DNA of 64,000 nucleotides from Nonlabens xiamenensis (lineage in GTDB: Bacteria; Bacteroidota; Bacteroidia; Flavobacteriales; Flavobacteriaceae): the NCBI RefSeq assembly GCF_003865345.1, contig NZ_RMVE01000002.1, positions 1 through 64,000 on the forward strand, given 5' to 3'. The notes beneath the pieces were generated by a model that was given only the letters and a program-made list of their open reading frames with translations, was not told the origin of the DNA and searched no databases. This document shows, piece after piece, positions 24,768 through 34,565 of the stretch (its first letter is position 1; each line of letters starts with the position of its first letter). The translations under genes and the position numbers were made by a program.

Positions 24768-25967
24768 TTAAGACCTGGTGTGCCCATTACCATTGACATA
24801 GTATTTATTGGTCACCAGTTGCTTAAGCCCTAAGGGGCCGCGGTGGTGCAATTTATCAGTACTTATGGCCAGTTCGGCACCAACCCCCATCTGACCACCA
24901 TCAGTAAATCTAGTAGAGGCATTGTGATACACAGCAGCACTATCTACCTGCTCCATAAAATTAGCCGCTGTTTCTTCATCTTCCGTTAAAATAACATTGG
25001 AATGACCACCAGAATATTTATTAATGGTCTGAATGGCATCATCCAACCCATCCACCAATCCCATCGCTGCCTTATAAGCCAGAAACTCTTCGTACCACAC
25101 CTCTTGGTTTTCAATGCTTAAATCAGTTACTAAATCATCAATTATTTCATCGCTGGCCAACAAAGTGACATTGTGTTTGGCCAATTCCTTTTCTATAATA
25201 CCTGCGATGGCTTTGTATTCCTTATGATTTTTATCAATCAGGATTTTATCCAAAGCATTACAGCCAGAAATTTTATTGGTTTTCGCATTGACAATAACCA
25301 GAATCACTTTATCCAAATCGGCATCTGGTGCCACGTAAGCAAAATTATTCCCACGACCACTGATCAAAACCGCACATGTGGCGTGTTCCTTGACAAATTG
25401 GATCAACCTTTCTCCTCCTCTAGGCACGATTAAATCTAAGGGTTGGTCTGGATTTTTAAGGAATTCCTGTGTTTGCGTACGATTCATTTTGAGGTATTGA
25501 ATCCAATCGGTAGAAAGTCCGTTTTCTTGCAACGCAGTATGCCAACATTTCACCAATTCCTCATTGCTAGCATGTGCCTCTTTTCCCCCTTTCAGCAATA
25601 TTTTATTATTGGCTTTAAAGGCCAAAACTGCTGCCTCGATCGTTACATCTGGTCTGGACTCATAAATAATCATGATCGTACCAAAAGGCGCTGTTTTATT
25701 AGTGATGCGCAATCCGCTGACCAGGGTGTCATCACTGATGACTTTGTTGACTGGATCTTCTTGGGCCAAAACCTCTTCTACCGCACGTATCATGTCATCT
25801 ACTTTGGCATTATCAACGATTAGTCGATAATATAATGCCTGATCGTCTCCACTAAATGCTTCTAAATCCTTTTTATTAGCAGTAATTATGGATTCACGAT
25901 GAGTGTCCAACTGCTGTATCATGGATTTCAGCACCTTATTTTTTATATCTTCTGTAATAATCTTCAT
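24768..25967 (-). CDS. proA: Gamma-glutamyl phosphate reductase
   Basis: 399 residues. It reduces glutamyl-5-phosphate to the semialdehyde in proline synthesis. Aldehyde-dehydrogenase fold with the cofactor segment IIYESRPDVTIEA, LKGGKEA, and the active Cys in SGCNALDKILIDK. The C-terminal GVGAELAISTDKLHHRGP segment is intact. It is the last gene of proC-proB-proA on the minus strand; 37 bases separate it from proB. Confidence 0.95.
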   Translation of the reverse strand: MKIITEDIKNKVLKSMIQQLDTHRESIITANKKDLEAFSGDDQALYYRLIVDNAKVDDMIRAVEEVLAQEDPVNKVISDDTLVSGLRITNKTAPFGTIMIIYESRPDVTIEAAVLAFKANNKILLKGGKEAHASNEELVKCWHTALQENGLSTDWIQYLKMNRTQTQEFLKNPDQPLDLIVPRGGERLIQFVKEHATCAVLISGRGNNFAYVAPDADLDKVILVIVNAKTNKISGCNALDKILIDKNHKEYKAIAGIIEKELAKHNVTLLASDEIIDDLVTDLSIENQEVWYEEFLAYKAAMGLVDGLDDAIQTINKYSGGHSNVILTEDEETAANFMEQVDSAAVYHNASTRFTDGGQMGVGAELAISTDKLHHRGPLGLKQLVTNKYYVNGNGHTRS

Positions 25968-26004
25968 ATCTCTATTTCTCTTCGTTTATAATTCCGCCCT
26001 TAAA

Positions 26005-26802
26005 TCAGGCATTTTCTTCTTCTGTTTGATCGTGGTAAATACGTGTTCCTATCTCTTTCCCGTTGACGATATCAACAATAGCATTTTCATGTTTCCCATT
26101 GGCGATATAGGTGGGGATATTTTTGGCAGCGGTTTGTTTGGCCACGTTTAGTTTGGATTTCATACCGCCTCGACCTTCACCTTCTTTCTTTTGTGAGCTT
26201 TGAATAAATTGCTCGACACGTTGGGTGGTACTCACGGCTTTTATGACCTGACTATCCTCATCATCTGGATGTCCGTCATATAATCCTTCTGTATCGGTCA
26301 GTAGGATCATCATATCCGCCTGAATTAACTCGGCCACCAAACTAGCGAGTTCATCATTATCCGTAAACATCGACATCGACAAGGATACTGCATCATCTTC
26401 ATTGGCAATAGGGATAATACCCTGACTCAGTAAGCCTTCATAGCAGTTGATCATGTTTTCTCTGTGTTTACCTTCGTCAAAATCTCTCTTGGTCGCTAGT
26501 ACCTGAGCGCAACGCATACCATAATCATGAAAGATGCTGTAATAATGACGCATCATTCGAGGTTGCCCTACCGCTGAATACACCTGACGACGGATGGTCT
26601 CATCTTCTATTGTGTTATCATCCAATACTTCCTTTCCTGCAATAACAGAACCAGAAGAAATTAACACCGTCATGATATCTTCTTCATACAGTCTGGCGAT
26701 TTGTTCCACTAGATTTTTTAGTATAGGTCTTACAATGCGATTGTCTTTATTGACCATGACATTGGTACCTACTTTTATGACTACTCTTTTCTTGTGCTTC
26801 AC
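26005..26802 (-). CDS. proB: Glutamate 5-kinase without PUA domain
   Basis: 265 residues. Amino-acid-kinase fold: VIKVGTNVM at the N-terminus, ISSGSVIAGKEVL, and NDELASLVAELIQADMMILLTDTEGLYDG. It ends after the kinase domain, so the C-terminal PUA domain of the Escherichia coli type (about 367 residues) is absent. It makes glutamyl-5-phosphate for ProA. 24 bases downstream of proC. Confidence 0.93.
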   Translation of the reverse strand: MKHKKRVVIKVGTNVMVNKDNRIVRPILKNLVEQIARLYEEDIMTVLISSGSVIAGKEVLDDNTIEDETIRRQVYSAVGQPRMMRHYYSIFHDYGMRCAQVLATKRDFDEGKHRENMINCYEGLLSQGIIPIANEDDAVSLSMSMFTDNDELASLVAELIQADMMILLTDTEGLYDGHPDDEDSQVIKAVSTTQRVEQFIQSSQKKEGEGRGGMKSKLNVAKQTAAKNIPTYIANGKHENAIVDIVNGKEIGTRIYHDQTEEENA

Positions 26803-26826
26803 AGCTAAATTGGTTTTAAATCTAAA

Positions 26827-27627
26827 TTATTGGCCTAACTCTACCGCTCTGTTAAATGCGGCATAGGCAGCTTCCTTAATAAGTTCCTTAACGTTGTTGT
26901 CTTCCATTGAGTCCAGAGCGGCACGGGTAGTTCCTCCTTTAGAAGCTACGCGGTCCATCCAGGATTCTGGTGACAGATCAGATTGGTTGAATAGTTCGAC
27001 TGCGCCTTCAAAAGTTTGACTGACCAAGACTTTGGAATCGTGGTCTGAAAAGCCCATTTTCTGTGCAGCTTCCAACATAGATTGCATGAAATAGAATACA
27101 TATGCAGGTCCACTTCCAGAAATTCCAGTACTCGCATCAATGTCATTTTCTGTATCTAAATAGACTGATTTTCCCGTGGTATCTAACAGCTGTTGAACCG
27201 TAGATAATTCTAGTCGTGACACTTCCTCGCTAGAGGTAAACGAAGTCAATCCTTTACCTACTTGTGCAGGTAGATTGGGCATAGCACGCACCACTTTATG
27301 TACGCCTAAACCTTGTTGAATAGATTGTATAGTCACACCTGCCATCAAGGAAACAATCAATTGATCGGGTTTCATTAATGGTTTAAGATCAGCCATCAAT
27401 GCTTCTGAATGATAAGGCTTCACAGCAATAAATATGATATCTGCCAGGGCGAGACAGTCCTCCACATTTTGGTAGACATCAAAACGTGTAATTTTTTTGA
27501 GTTCCTTAATTTTTTCTGGGTTGGTATCTGAGATCATCAGATTGTCTTTACTCAGGAATTCTGAAGTAATGAGTGCTTTGGCGTAAGCCAATCCCATATT
27601 TCCAGCTCCAATAACAAGTACTTTCAT
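26827..27627 (-). CDS. proC: Pyrroline-5-carboxylate reductase
   Basis: 266 residues. Rossmann motif VIGAGNMGLAYAKAL at the N-terminus and the family signature GISGSGPAYVFYFMQ, with MDRVASKGGTTRAAL near the C-terminus. It makes proline with NAD(P)H. First gene of the proCBA operon, so the complete route from glutamate to proline is encoded here. Confidence 0.95.
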   Translation of the reverse strand: MKVLVIGAGNMGLAYAKALITSEFLSKDNLMISDTNPEKIKELKKITRFDVYQNVEDCLALADIIFIAVKPYHSEALMADLKPLMKPDQLIVSLMAGVTIQSIQQGLGVHKVVRAMPNLPAQVGKGLTSFTSSEEVSRLELSTVQQLLDTTGKSVYLDTENDIDASTGISGSGPAYVFYFMQSMLEAAQKMGFSDHDSKVLVSQTFEGAVELFNQSDLSPESWMDRVASKGGTTRAALDSMEDNNVKELIKEAAYAAFNRAVELGQ

Positions 27628-28054
27628 TTGTTTATTTTGATTAATAAGATTTATTCTTCCTCGTTAGCTGCAAGCATTGTGCAGAGGTGCCAAATGATCC
27701 TTTTAATTTGTATAAATTTGAAAAATCGGCCGTCAGCGCAGTGATAAAGAGGTCTTAACTGTTTATTAATAAAATTGTCGGTTTGTCGGTCATCTGGTGT
27801 CAGATCGACAGCCAAAGCAGAGCTATAACCTTATAGTTACTGACAGTGATAAAAATGAAGATAAGCGATCATAAAAAGTTAGCGTCGAAATGGAAGGTAT
27901 TATTATTCAGAGCATTGTATTTCCTTCAATAAATAAACTGTTTTTCAAGTAATTCTTCAATATGTGTTCAATTAGGAGAATTTGACTCGATAAATATTAG
28001 GAAAACAAGTCTAATAATGCTTTTTTTGCCAGTAGGAAGATTGACATAGATCAG
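27628..28054. other. Divergent intergenic stretch between proC and the KAS III-like gene
   Basis: About 430 bases, AT-rich. A TAAATTTG box lies at 27713-27720 on plus but far from the next start and without TTG at the right distance. I see no small gene, terminator or long repeat. Confidence 0.4.
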
Positions 28055-29113
28055 ATGAGAGCAAAAATTACTGGAGTTGGAAGCCATATCCCGGATGTGG
28101 TAAGAAAGAATGAAGAATTTATGAACCATGAGTTCATGAATAATGATGGAAGTGCTTTTAATAGCGACAATGCTACAATCATTGAGAAATTTGTGGCGAT
28201 CACGGGAATTGAAGAGCGACGATATATCAGTGACGACTTACTGACCAGCGACATCGCTGCCAGTGCAGCCGAAAAAGCTATCGCTGATGCAGGTTGTAAT
28301 CGGGAAAACATCGATTTTATAATCGTTGCCCATAATTACGGAGACGTGAAACCAGACGGTGGTTCAAGCGATATGGTTCCCAGTCTGGCCAGTAGGGTCA
28401 AAAACAAATTAGGGATTAAAAACCCGACCTGTGTGGCTTATGATGTTTTATTTGGTTGCCCAGGATGGGTACTGGGGCTCACCCAGGCCGACTCATTCAT
28501 CAAATCAGGCTTGGCAGAAAAAGTTTTGGTCATAGGTGCAGAAGCACTGTCTAGAGTAGTTGATCCACACGACCGTGATTCCATGATTTATTCAGATGGA
28601 GCGGGTGCCGTTATCTTGGAGCCCAGCACTGACGAACATGGTATTCTGGGACAAGCCACTGCTACTTATACCGAAGAGGAAACCTATTTTATCTTCAACG
28701 AAAAATCTTATAATACTGATTTGGAAAATAAAACCCAGTACATCAAAATGTACGGGAGGCGAATTTACAATTTTGCTTTGTCTAAAGTGCCAGAAGGCAT
28801 GAAAGCAGCGATGGAAAATGCGGGTGTTGATATAAAGGACCTGAAGAAAATATTTATCCACCAGGCCAATGAAAAGATGGATGAGGCTATAGTACAGCGC
28901 TTTTATAAGCTTTATGACATGGAAGTGCCTCAGGATATCATGCCTATGATCATTCATAAGCTGGGTAACAGTTCCGTTGCTACGGTGCCAACCGTGATGG
29001 ACTTAGTTGTACGTGGTAAGATGCCGCAACACCGGGTTGAAAAAGGGGATGTCGTCATGTTTGCTAGCGTAGGTGCCGGAATGAACATCAATGCCATCGT
29101 ATACCGATATTGA
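28055..29113 (+). CDS. 3-oxoacyl-ACP synthase III-like enzyme (FabH family)
   Basis: 352 residues with the complete Cys-His-Asn triad: Cys135 in LFGCPGW, His269 in FIHQANEK and Asn305 in LGNSSVATVP. The family condenses acyl-CoA with malonyl-ACP. It differs from standard FabH of about 320 residues by a longer N-terminal part with VVRKNEEFMN and an insertion around 200-235, so it may serve a specialised lipid or secondary pathway rather than general fatty acid initiation. It stands alone between divergent and convergent neighbours. Confidence 0.88.
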   Translation: MRAKITGVGSHIPDVVRKNEEFMNHEFMNNDGSAFNSDNATIIEKFVAITGIEERRYISDDLLTSDIAASAAEKAIADAGCNRENIDFIIVAHNYGDVKPDGGSSDMVPSLASRVKNKLGIKNPTCVAYDVLFGCPGWVLGLTQADSFIKSGLAEKVLVIGAEALSRVVDPHDRDSMIYSDGAGAVILEPSTDEHGILGQATATYTEEETYFIFNEKSYNTDLENKTQYIKMYGRRIYNFALSKVPEGMKAAMENAGVDIKDLKKIFIHQANEKMDEAIVQRFYKLYDMEVPQDIMPMIIHKLGNSSVATVPTVMDLVVRGKMPQHRVEKGDVVMFASVGAGMNINAIVYRY

Positions 29114-29141
29114 TTCCGATGGCTGACCCGCAAAATTACCG

Positions 29142-29864
29142 TTAATCGATCACCTGCATTTTCATTTCAATGTCTTTTAGCGGCCAATCACTTTCATCAG
29201 TCTCCACTTGACTGATACGCTCAATGACCTCCATACCATCCACTACTCTACCAAAAATGGTATGCTCGTTGTCCAGGTGGCTCGCATTATTCAATGTAAT
29301 AAAAAAGTCAAAGGCATCATGCCAATTTTCTGGATTGTTTTCCCATAATTTGGCCGCACTAACTGTACCGTATCTATGTCGGTATTGGGGTAAAAAGTTG
29401 GGCGGTAATCTATAGTTTCCAGCACTAGACCTCATCAAAGCAGGATAACTCTCGTCACTATCACCTCCCTGTACGACAAAATCCTTGACCACACGATGGA
29501 AGTAAGTACTATTGAAATATTCGTTCTTCACCAGATAAATAAAACTAGCCCGATATAATGGTGTTTCTTGAAATAATTCTATGGTTACATCACCATAAGG
29601 CGTGGTCATCAAAACTTTGGTTTCTGGATTTTTCTTGCCGTATCGGGTAAAGAATTTAGGCACACTGTCTTGAGGGATATATGCCAGTAAAGTGTCCCCA
29701 TCACGCGTTACCTGAGGTTTATAGGTGCGTTCCTCCCAATATTCCTTGCGTGTTTTTGGCTTTTCCTTTTCTTCCTTGTTGAGTTCTTCAGGTTGTGGCT
29801 CCCGTGAAGTATCTTTACAAGACAAACTTAATAGGATCAACAATACCCAATACAGTGATTTCAT
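29142..29864 (-). CDS. Cyclophilin-type peptidyl-prolyl isomerase, lipoprotein
   Basis: 240 residues from the ATG at 29864; signal MKSLYWVLLILLSLSC with lipid Cys16. After a charged linker comes a cyclophilin domain (about 80-240): YGDVTIELF, TYFHRVVKDFVVQGGDSDE, FDFFITLNNASHLDNEHTIFGRVVDGMEVI. It should speed folding of envelope proteins. Its first codons overlap by ten bases the GTG start of the divergent NUDIX gene. Confidence 0.88.
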   Translation of the reverse strand: MKSLYWVLLILLSLSCKDTSREPQPEELNKEEKEKPKTRKEYWEERTYKPQVTRDGDTLLAYIPQDSVPKFFTRYGKKNPETKVLMTTPYGDVTIELFQETPLYRASFIYLVKNEYFNSTYFHRVVKDFVVQGGDSDESYPALMRSSAGNYRLPPNFLPQYRHRYGTVSAAKLWENNPENWHDAFDFFITLNNASHLDNEHTIFGRVVDGMEVIERISQVETDESDWPLKDIEMKMQVID

Positions 29865-30508
29865 TCCAGCAATTTTTAGAACAACTCCCAAAATTAAGGA
29901 ATATGTCGTTGCCAGGCTTAGATTCTCAAATGAAGATGGCTGCGGTAGAGCGACTGGTTGAAATGCAACAAGTATCTCTGAGTGATCGCAAACCTAGAAA
30001 AGCCTCGGTCATGATGTTGATTTATCCCAAGGATGACATCGCTCATTTCGTATTGATTGAACGCGCACAGACCAAAGGTAAACACAGTGGTCAGATCGCT
30101 TTTCCAGGAGGTAGAAGAGAGCCAGAAGATCAGGATGCTGCAGCAACTGCGGTCAGGGAAACCTGGGAAGAAATTGGTGTACACCCCAAGTATCAAGAGG
30201 TGGTTAAAGCCAGTACGCCTTTATACATTCCGCCGAGTAACTATATGGTCTATCCATTTATCGCTTTCGCGAAAGCGCAACCTACTTTCAAGGCTCAACC
30301 CAGTGAAGTGAATTCAATTTTGGAAATACCTTTACAATTACTACTCGAGGAAGAAAGCATCAATAGTGTCGAACTGTCCACCAGCTATATGGATAAAGTT
30401 AAGGTTCCTTGTTTTTATTTTGGAACAACCATGGTTTGGGGTGCCACCGCAATGATGTTGTATGAAATCAAAGAAATGCTCAAAGCCAGCTTGGCTCATG
30501 GTCGCTGA
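29855..30508 (+). CDS. NUDIX hydrolase, CoA pyrophosphatase-like
   Basis: 217 residues from a GTG at 29855; the first residues ISFQQFLEQLPKL and LPGLDSQMKMAA are typical for this subfamily. A more upstream GTG lies deep in the divergent gene, and a later ATG (29903) would cut the first helix. The NUDIX region holds GQIAFPGGRREPEDQD and AVRETWEEIG with the catalytic Glu pair. CoA-type members cleave CoA to 4'-phosphopantetheine and ADP. A palindrome copy (AFAKA) lies in the middle. Confidence 0.82.
   Translation: MISFQQFLEQLPKLRNMSLPGLDSQMKMAAVERLVEMQQVSLSDRKPRKASVMMLIYPKDDIAHFVLIERAQTKGKHSGQIAFPGGRREPEDQDAAATAVRETWEEIGVHPKYQEVVKASTPLYIPPSNYMVYPFIAFAKAQPTFKAQPSEVNSILEIPLQLLLEEESINSVELSTSYMDKVKVPCFYFGTTMVWGATAMMLYEIKEMLKASLAHGR
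30262..30277. repeat. Exact palindrome copy inside the NUDIX gene, read as AFAKA
   Basis: In frame as I-AFAKA-Q within a segment YPFIAFAKAQP. Confidence 0.95.
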
Positions 30509-30638
30509 TCCGCTGTCTGCAATTCAACCCCTTAAAAAGCGGCAGAATTCAAATGAACGCAAGCTGCACTCAACTGACAGGGAGATGTGAACAAAGCCGG
30601 CCTCATCTTTGAATCAGATAGGATTGCCTATCAATACG

Positions 30639-30646
30639 TATATTTG
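30639..30646 (+). promoter_or_regulatory. -7 box (TATATTTG) upstream of the acyltransferase gene
   Basis: Perfect TAnnTTTG 26 bases before the ATG at 30673. No TTG at the ideal distance. Confidence 0.45.
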
Positions 30647-30672
30647 CAATTGCGCAAAAATTTAAGCAGTAG

Positions 30673-31476
30673 ATGGGGTTCATCAAAAAAAATCCGTTCG
30701 GTCACATTTTGTTTTTAAAACGTTGGTTGATACGCATCGCTGGGTTAATGTCGCACAGACGCTACCGCGGATTTAACGAATTGGAAATTGAGGGCAGCCA
30801 GATCATCCGGGATCTTCCAGATACTGGTGTTTTATTTGTCTCTAACCACCAGACCTATTTTGCCGATGTGGTGAGTATGTTTCACGTATTCAATGCTTCT
30901 CTTAAAGGCCGTGATGATAGTATCAAAAATGTCGGCTATCTCTGGAATCCAAAATTGAATATCTACTATGTTGCAGCCAAAGAAACCATGCAGAGCGGCT
31001 TACTGCCGAAGATTATGGCCTATGCCGGTGCTATTACTGTAGAACGCACCTGGCGCGCCAAGGGAGAGGAAGTCAATCGTGCTGTGAATCCAGATGATAC
31101 CAAAAATATTGGTATTGCACTCGAGGACGGCTGGGTCATCACCTTTCCACAAGGAACAACCAAACCTTTCAAACCCATCAGAAAAGGTACCGCTCACATC
31201 ATAAAACAGTATAAACCTATTGTAGTTCCTATCGTTATCGACGGTTTTCGTCGCAGTTTTGACCGCAAGGGACTGCGCATCAAAAAAAGGAATATTCTCC
31301 AGTCCATGGTGATCAAAGAACCATTGGATATTGATTACGAAAACGGAAAAATTGAAGACATTGTCAAACAGATTGAGTTTGCCATTGAGCAACATCCTTC
31401 CTTCTTAAAAGTTATCCCAGCCGAAGAAATCCAGGCCCAAGAAGATTTGAACGTCAAACGTCAGTGGGAATACTAA
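30673..31476 (+). CDS. Lysophospholipid acyltransferase (PlsC-like)
   Basis: 267 residues. Block I is NHQTYFAD at 58-65, giving H59-x5-D65 rather than the usual HX4D, and block III is FPQGTT at 158-163 in place of FPEGT. The segment KETMQSGLLPKIMAYAGAITVER corresponds to block II. It probably acylates lysophosphatidic acid or a related lipid at the inner membrane. The deviations are noted as odd, but such forms are frequent in this phylum to my recollection. Confidence 0.82.
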   Translation: MGFIKKNPFGHILFLKRWLIRIAGLMSHRRYRGFNELEIEGSQIIRDLPDTGVLFVSNHQTYFADVVSMFHVFNASLKGRDDSIKNVGYLWNPKLNIYYVAAKETMQSGLLPKIMAYAGAITVERTWRAKGEEVNRAVNPDDTKNIGIALEDGWVITFPQGTTKPFKPIRKGTAHIIKQYKPIVVPIVIDGFRRSFDRKGLRIKKRNILQSMVIKEPLDIDYENGKIEDIVKQIEFAIEQHPSFLKVIPAEEIQAQEDLNVKRQWEY

Positions 31477-31550
31477 TTTCAGCCGGACTTAAATCTTCAG
31501 CTATCGGCCAGCGTGGCTAAAAGAGTAAATAAAGTGCCTGTTCACTCTTA

Positions 31551-32723
31551 TTAAAGTTTCCTAGCCTCGATAACCACAGCTCCCATGCCGGCAACTTCTG
31601 TAAAAAACAGATACTCTTGCTCATTTTCCCCCATCTTATATTTCTTCCTTATGTCCATCACCGACATCCTGAAATTGCGACTGACCACAGCACGGGAGGT
31701 TCCAGCGTACAGTTTTTTGATCTGTTTGGGTTTGGCTTCTAGCACTCGTACGACCTCAAAACAACGGCCAGGAAATTGTATCAATTCATTGCTGGTAAAG
31801 AAATGGCTGTCCCTATTCAATTTATAGACCAGATACCTTTCTTGAAGGGCATCAAATAATTGAGACTTCATAATAGCTGCATTGGGCTCATATAAATAGT
31901 TTTGGGGAGAACGATAATCAGCCAGCAGGTTATTTTGGCTCCATCGGGCTGAAAAATCGGACTGATCGCTTTGTAGATTTACACAAAAAATCTGAGGTTG
32001 TCTTTTTGTTTTCGGCTCTAGAATCCACAGCAATTCTTTTACCTCGTTTTTGATGGCGACAATATGTACCTGAGTAGTTTGCGGCAGCTGTTGAAGGCCA
32101 GCAGTAATGTCCAACATAGGTGAGGTCTTGATCATCAATCTTCTGGTTTTGTTAAAAATCAGGTCCAATTGCCCCACTAGATTGGGCTCATAATCCTCCA
32201 GCAAAACGGCCTTGGATTTAGCTTCTGTTTTCCGGCTAGGATCAGCAAATATCAAATCATACTTTTTCTCAGTCTGCTGGATAAATTTCATGCCATCCAT
32301 GCAAATACTCTGGGTATCCAAGCCTTGCACTTCCAGTAGATGAGCAGCATAAGGCTGAAGTTCGGCGTTATATTCGATATGAGTGGTTTGATAGCCCGCT
32401 TTCGCGAAAGCGCAAACATCTATGCCAAAACCACCGGTCAAATCCACCATAGTGCCAGAAGGAAATAACATTGCTTTATAGGTAGCGGCAGTTTGCGAAC
32501 TGGTCTGTTCCAGATTGAGTTTGGGAGGATACAAAATATCCTGACGTTCAAATAAGAATGGGAATTTGTTCTTGGCTTTTTGCAATCCAACCAATTGCTG
32601 TGTCAATTCCTGAGCAGAAATAGCTGGAAAAGGATGCGATCGCAACATGAAATCGGCAGGGTGTTCATGGAGATGTTCCCTGAGATAGGCATCCACTTCT
32701 TTTGAAATGGCCAATTTATTCAT
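31551..32723 (-). CDS. Class I SAM-dependent methyltransferase with THUMP-like domain
   Basis: 390 residues. The SAM-binding motif I reads MVDLTGGFGIDVCAFAKAGY (about 93-112), followed by an acidic ribose-binding strand ending THIEYN and a motif IV-type FADPSR. The C-terminal part (about 240-390) resembles the ferredoxin-like/THUMP-like domain of PG_1098-type proteins, ending KKYKMGENEQEYLFFTEV. Probably an RNA methyltransferase; the target is unknown. It abuts the upstream transporter gene directly. A palindrome copy sits in motif I. Confidence 0.82.
   Translation of the reverse strand: MNKLAISKEVDAYLREHLHEHPADFMLRSHPFPAISAQELTQQLVGLQKAKNKFPFLFERQDILYPPKLNLEQTSSQTAATYKAMLFPSGTMVDLTGGFGIDVCAFAKAGYQTTHIEYNAELQPYAAHLLEVQGLDTQSICMDGMKFIQQTEKKYDLIFADPSRKTEAKSKAVLLEDYEPNLVGQLDLIFNKTRRLMIKTSPMLDITAGLQQLPQTTQVHIVAIKNEVKELLWILEPKTKRQPQIFCVNLQSDQSDFSARWSQNNLLADYRSPQNYLYEPNAAIMKSQLFDALQERYLVYKLNRDSHFFTSNELIQFPGRCFEVVRVLEAKPKQIKKLYAGTSRAVVSRNFRMSVMDIRKKYKMGENEQEYLFFTEVAGMGAVVIEARKL
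32397..32412. repeat. Exact palindrome copy inside the methyltransferase gene, read as AFAKA
   Basis: Within C-AFAKA-G right after the SAM motif I, on the minus strand. Confidence 0.95.
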
Positions 32724-33830
32724 CTAAAGGTTTTGGGTAAGTTTCTTGACGATCTTGTATTCGCTCAGGAACTCTTTTGAGATGACTTTGATAGCAGTAT
32801 ACGTAGGTACTGCCAGCACCAGCCCAGTGATTCCGAATACCAATCCTGCAATCAAAATAATGATAAAGATCTCCAAAGGATGTGATTTTACACTCTTTCC
32901 AAAAATTAAGGGTTGGTTCAGGAAGTTATCGATGGTCTGTACAATTGCGTAACCTATCAATATGATGATGAGTTTGGGAAGAATGATTTCCGTGAAATTT
33001 GCACCCAAGTTATCGCTGATTACAAAAGCCGACATCAATACGTATCCGATGGCAGGCCCTAGATAAGGTACCAGATTGAGCAAGGCACAGAAAAAAGCGA
33101 TAATCAAGGCATTATCGACGTCGACCACCAGCAACAAAATGCTATAGAGCACAAATAGTATCAATACCTGAAACACCAGACCTATAAAATACCTGGACAA
33201 CAATTGCTTGATCTTAGTAAACGCACGTAAGAATTGACCTTCATTACCTTTTTTGGAAAAAACCAACACACCTTCCAGCAGCAATCTGCTATCCTTCAAC
33301 AAAAAGAAGGCTATAAATAAGATGGAAAATAATCCAATGGCAAAACTTCCCAAGGTTCCAAAGAATCCATTAACAAATTGCGGGATCAAGTCCATATTAA
33401 ATTCTCTGACGTAATCAAGATTTTGGACGCGTTCCAGAATATCAATGCGCTCAATACCAAAGTAATCGCTGATCTCCTCGTTCAGCACTTCTAGATTGGA
33501 TTTGACCTCATCAATATCTATTTTACTGATGTTTTCACTCTGTTCCGTGATGATAGGAATGATTAATAAGACTGCGCCGATAATGATACAAAACAGAATC
33601 ATCAAGGTAAGGATCACAGCAAGCGTATTCGCCAATTTCAATCTATCCCTAAGAAATAATACAATTGGACGACCGATCAGAGATAATACTGCGGCTATTC
33701 CTATATAAGCCAATACAGATTGGATTTCCCACAAAAACCAAAGCAAAACAAATATGCCGAATATGATTCCCAGGGCACGCAGGATTCCAAAAGCAATGGT
33801 TTTGGAGGAAATGATTTTGATTTTGCTCAT
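32724..33830 (-). CDS. AI-2E family transporter (PerM-like)
   Basis: 368 residues with about eight membrane helices: two pairs at the N-terminus, a soluble stretch at about 100-150, then five helices with the family segments FALLNLVPYLGPAIG-like (here FFCALLNLVPYLGPAIGY) and DNFLNQPLIFGKSVKSHPLEIFI. The transported substrate in this lineage is unknown. It follows DUF4159 by three bases and abuts the methyltransferase gene. Confidence 0.88.
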   Translation of the reverse strand: MSKIKIISSKTIAFGILRALGIIFGIFVLLWFLWEIQSVLAYIGIAAVLSLIGRPIVLFLRDRLKLANTLAVILTLMILFCIIIGAVLLIIPIITEQSENISKIDIDEVKSNLEVLNEEISDYFGIERIDILERVQNLDYVREFNMDLIPQFVNGFFGTLGSFAIGLFSILFIAFFLLKDSRLLLEGVLVFSKKGNEGQFLRAFTKIKQLLSRYFIGLVFQVLILFVLYSILLLVVDVDNALIIAFFCALLNLVPYLGPAIGYVLMSAFVISDNLGANFTEIILPKLIIILIGYAIVQTIDNFLNQPLIFGKSVKSHPLEIFIIILIAGLVFGITGLVLAVPTYTAIKVISKEFLSEYKIVKKLTQNL

Positions 33831-33833
33831 GAA

Positions 33834-34475
33834 TTAGTGGGTAAATACGTATTTGATGATGTTGGCACCCATATCCAAGGCTTTTTTACGCACCTCAGGC
33901 GGATCATTATGTACTTCTGGGCTTTCCCAACCGTCTCCCAAATCAGATTCAACGGTAAACAACAGTATTAATCTTCCCTCGTGAAAGATGCCTTTGGCTT
34001 GAGGTCTCGCACCATCATGCTCATGAATTTTAGGCAAACCCTTGGGGAATGGTGCATAGCTGTTAAAAATCGGATGATTGGCAGGTAATTCTATGAACTC
34101 CTTATCTGGAAATAATTTTTGCATTTCCTTGTCGAGATAAGTGGCCATGCCGTAATTGTCATCAATATGTAAAAAACCGCCGCTGAGCAGATAATCCCTC
34201 AAATTGGAAATATCCTCATCGCTGAACACGACATTTCCATGGCCTGTCATATGGATCCAAGGATATTGAAAGATATCTACACTGGAGGGTTCCACTGTGG
34301 CTACATCAGGCGAAATTGATGTACCTAACTCGGTGTTGCAATAGGCGATCAAATTGGGCACGGCAGTAGGATTGGAATACCAGTCGCCTCCTCCATTATA
34401 TTTGAGAATAGCAAGCTCTTGAGCAGGCGCCAACAAGCCGAATAAAAGGACCAATAAAACAAATTGTAGTTTCAT
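33834..34475 (-). CDS. DUF4159 domain protein, exported
   Basis: 213 residues with a signal peptide (MKLQFVLLVLLFGLLAPAQ). The DUF4159 domain contains LKYNGGGDWYSNP, YPWIHMTGHGNV, LRDYLLSGGFLHIDDNYG and HPIFNSY. Function unknown; its fold recalls glutamine-amidotransferase-like proteins. It sits between rsmE and the AI-2E transporter gene. Confidence 0.85.
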   Translation of the reverse strand: MKLQFVLLVLLFGLLAPAQELAILKYNGGGDWYSNPTAVPNLIAYCNTELGTSISPDVATVEPSSVDIFQYPWIHMTGHGNVVFSDEDISNLRDYLLSGGFLHIDDNYGMATYLDKEMQKLFPDKEFIELPANHPIFNSYAPFPKGLPKIHEHDGARPQAKGIFHEGRLILLFTVESDLGDGWESPEVHNDPPEVRKKALDMGANIIKYVFTH

Positions 34476-34565
34476 GATGACAAGTTACAAACTTAAACCG
34501 ATTTTAATTCTTGTCACTGTACGGCCGACTTAAATATTTCTAAAGGTGACCATGTTTGGATCTTA

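Noticed and set aside
31481-34535. Similar short pieces GCCGGACTTAAAT and GCCGACTTAAAT in two intergenic gaps
   Set aside because: Only 12-13 bases, two clear copies and no dyad; not enough to call a repeat family.
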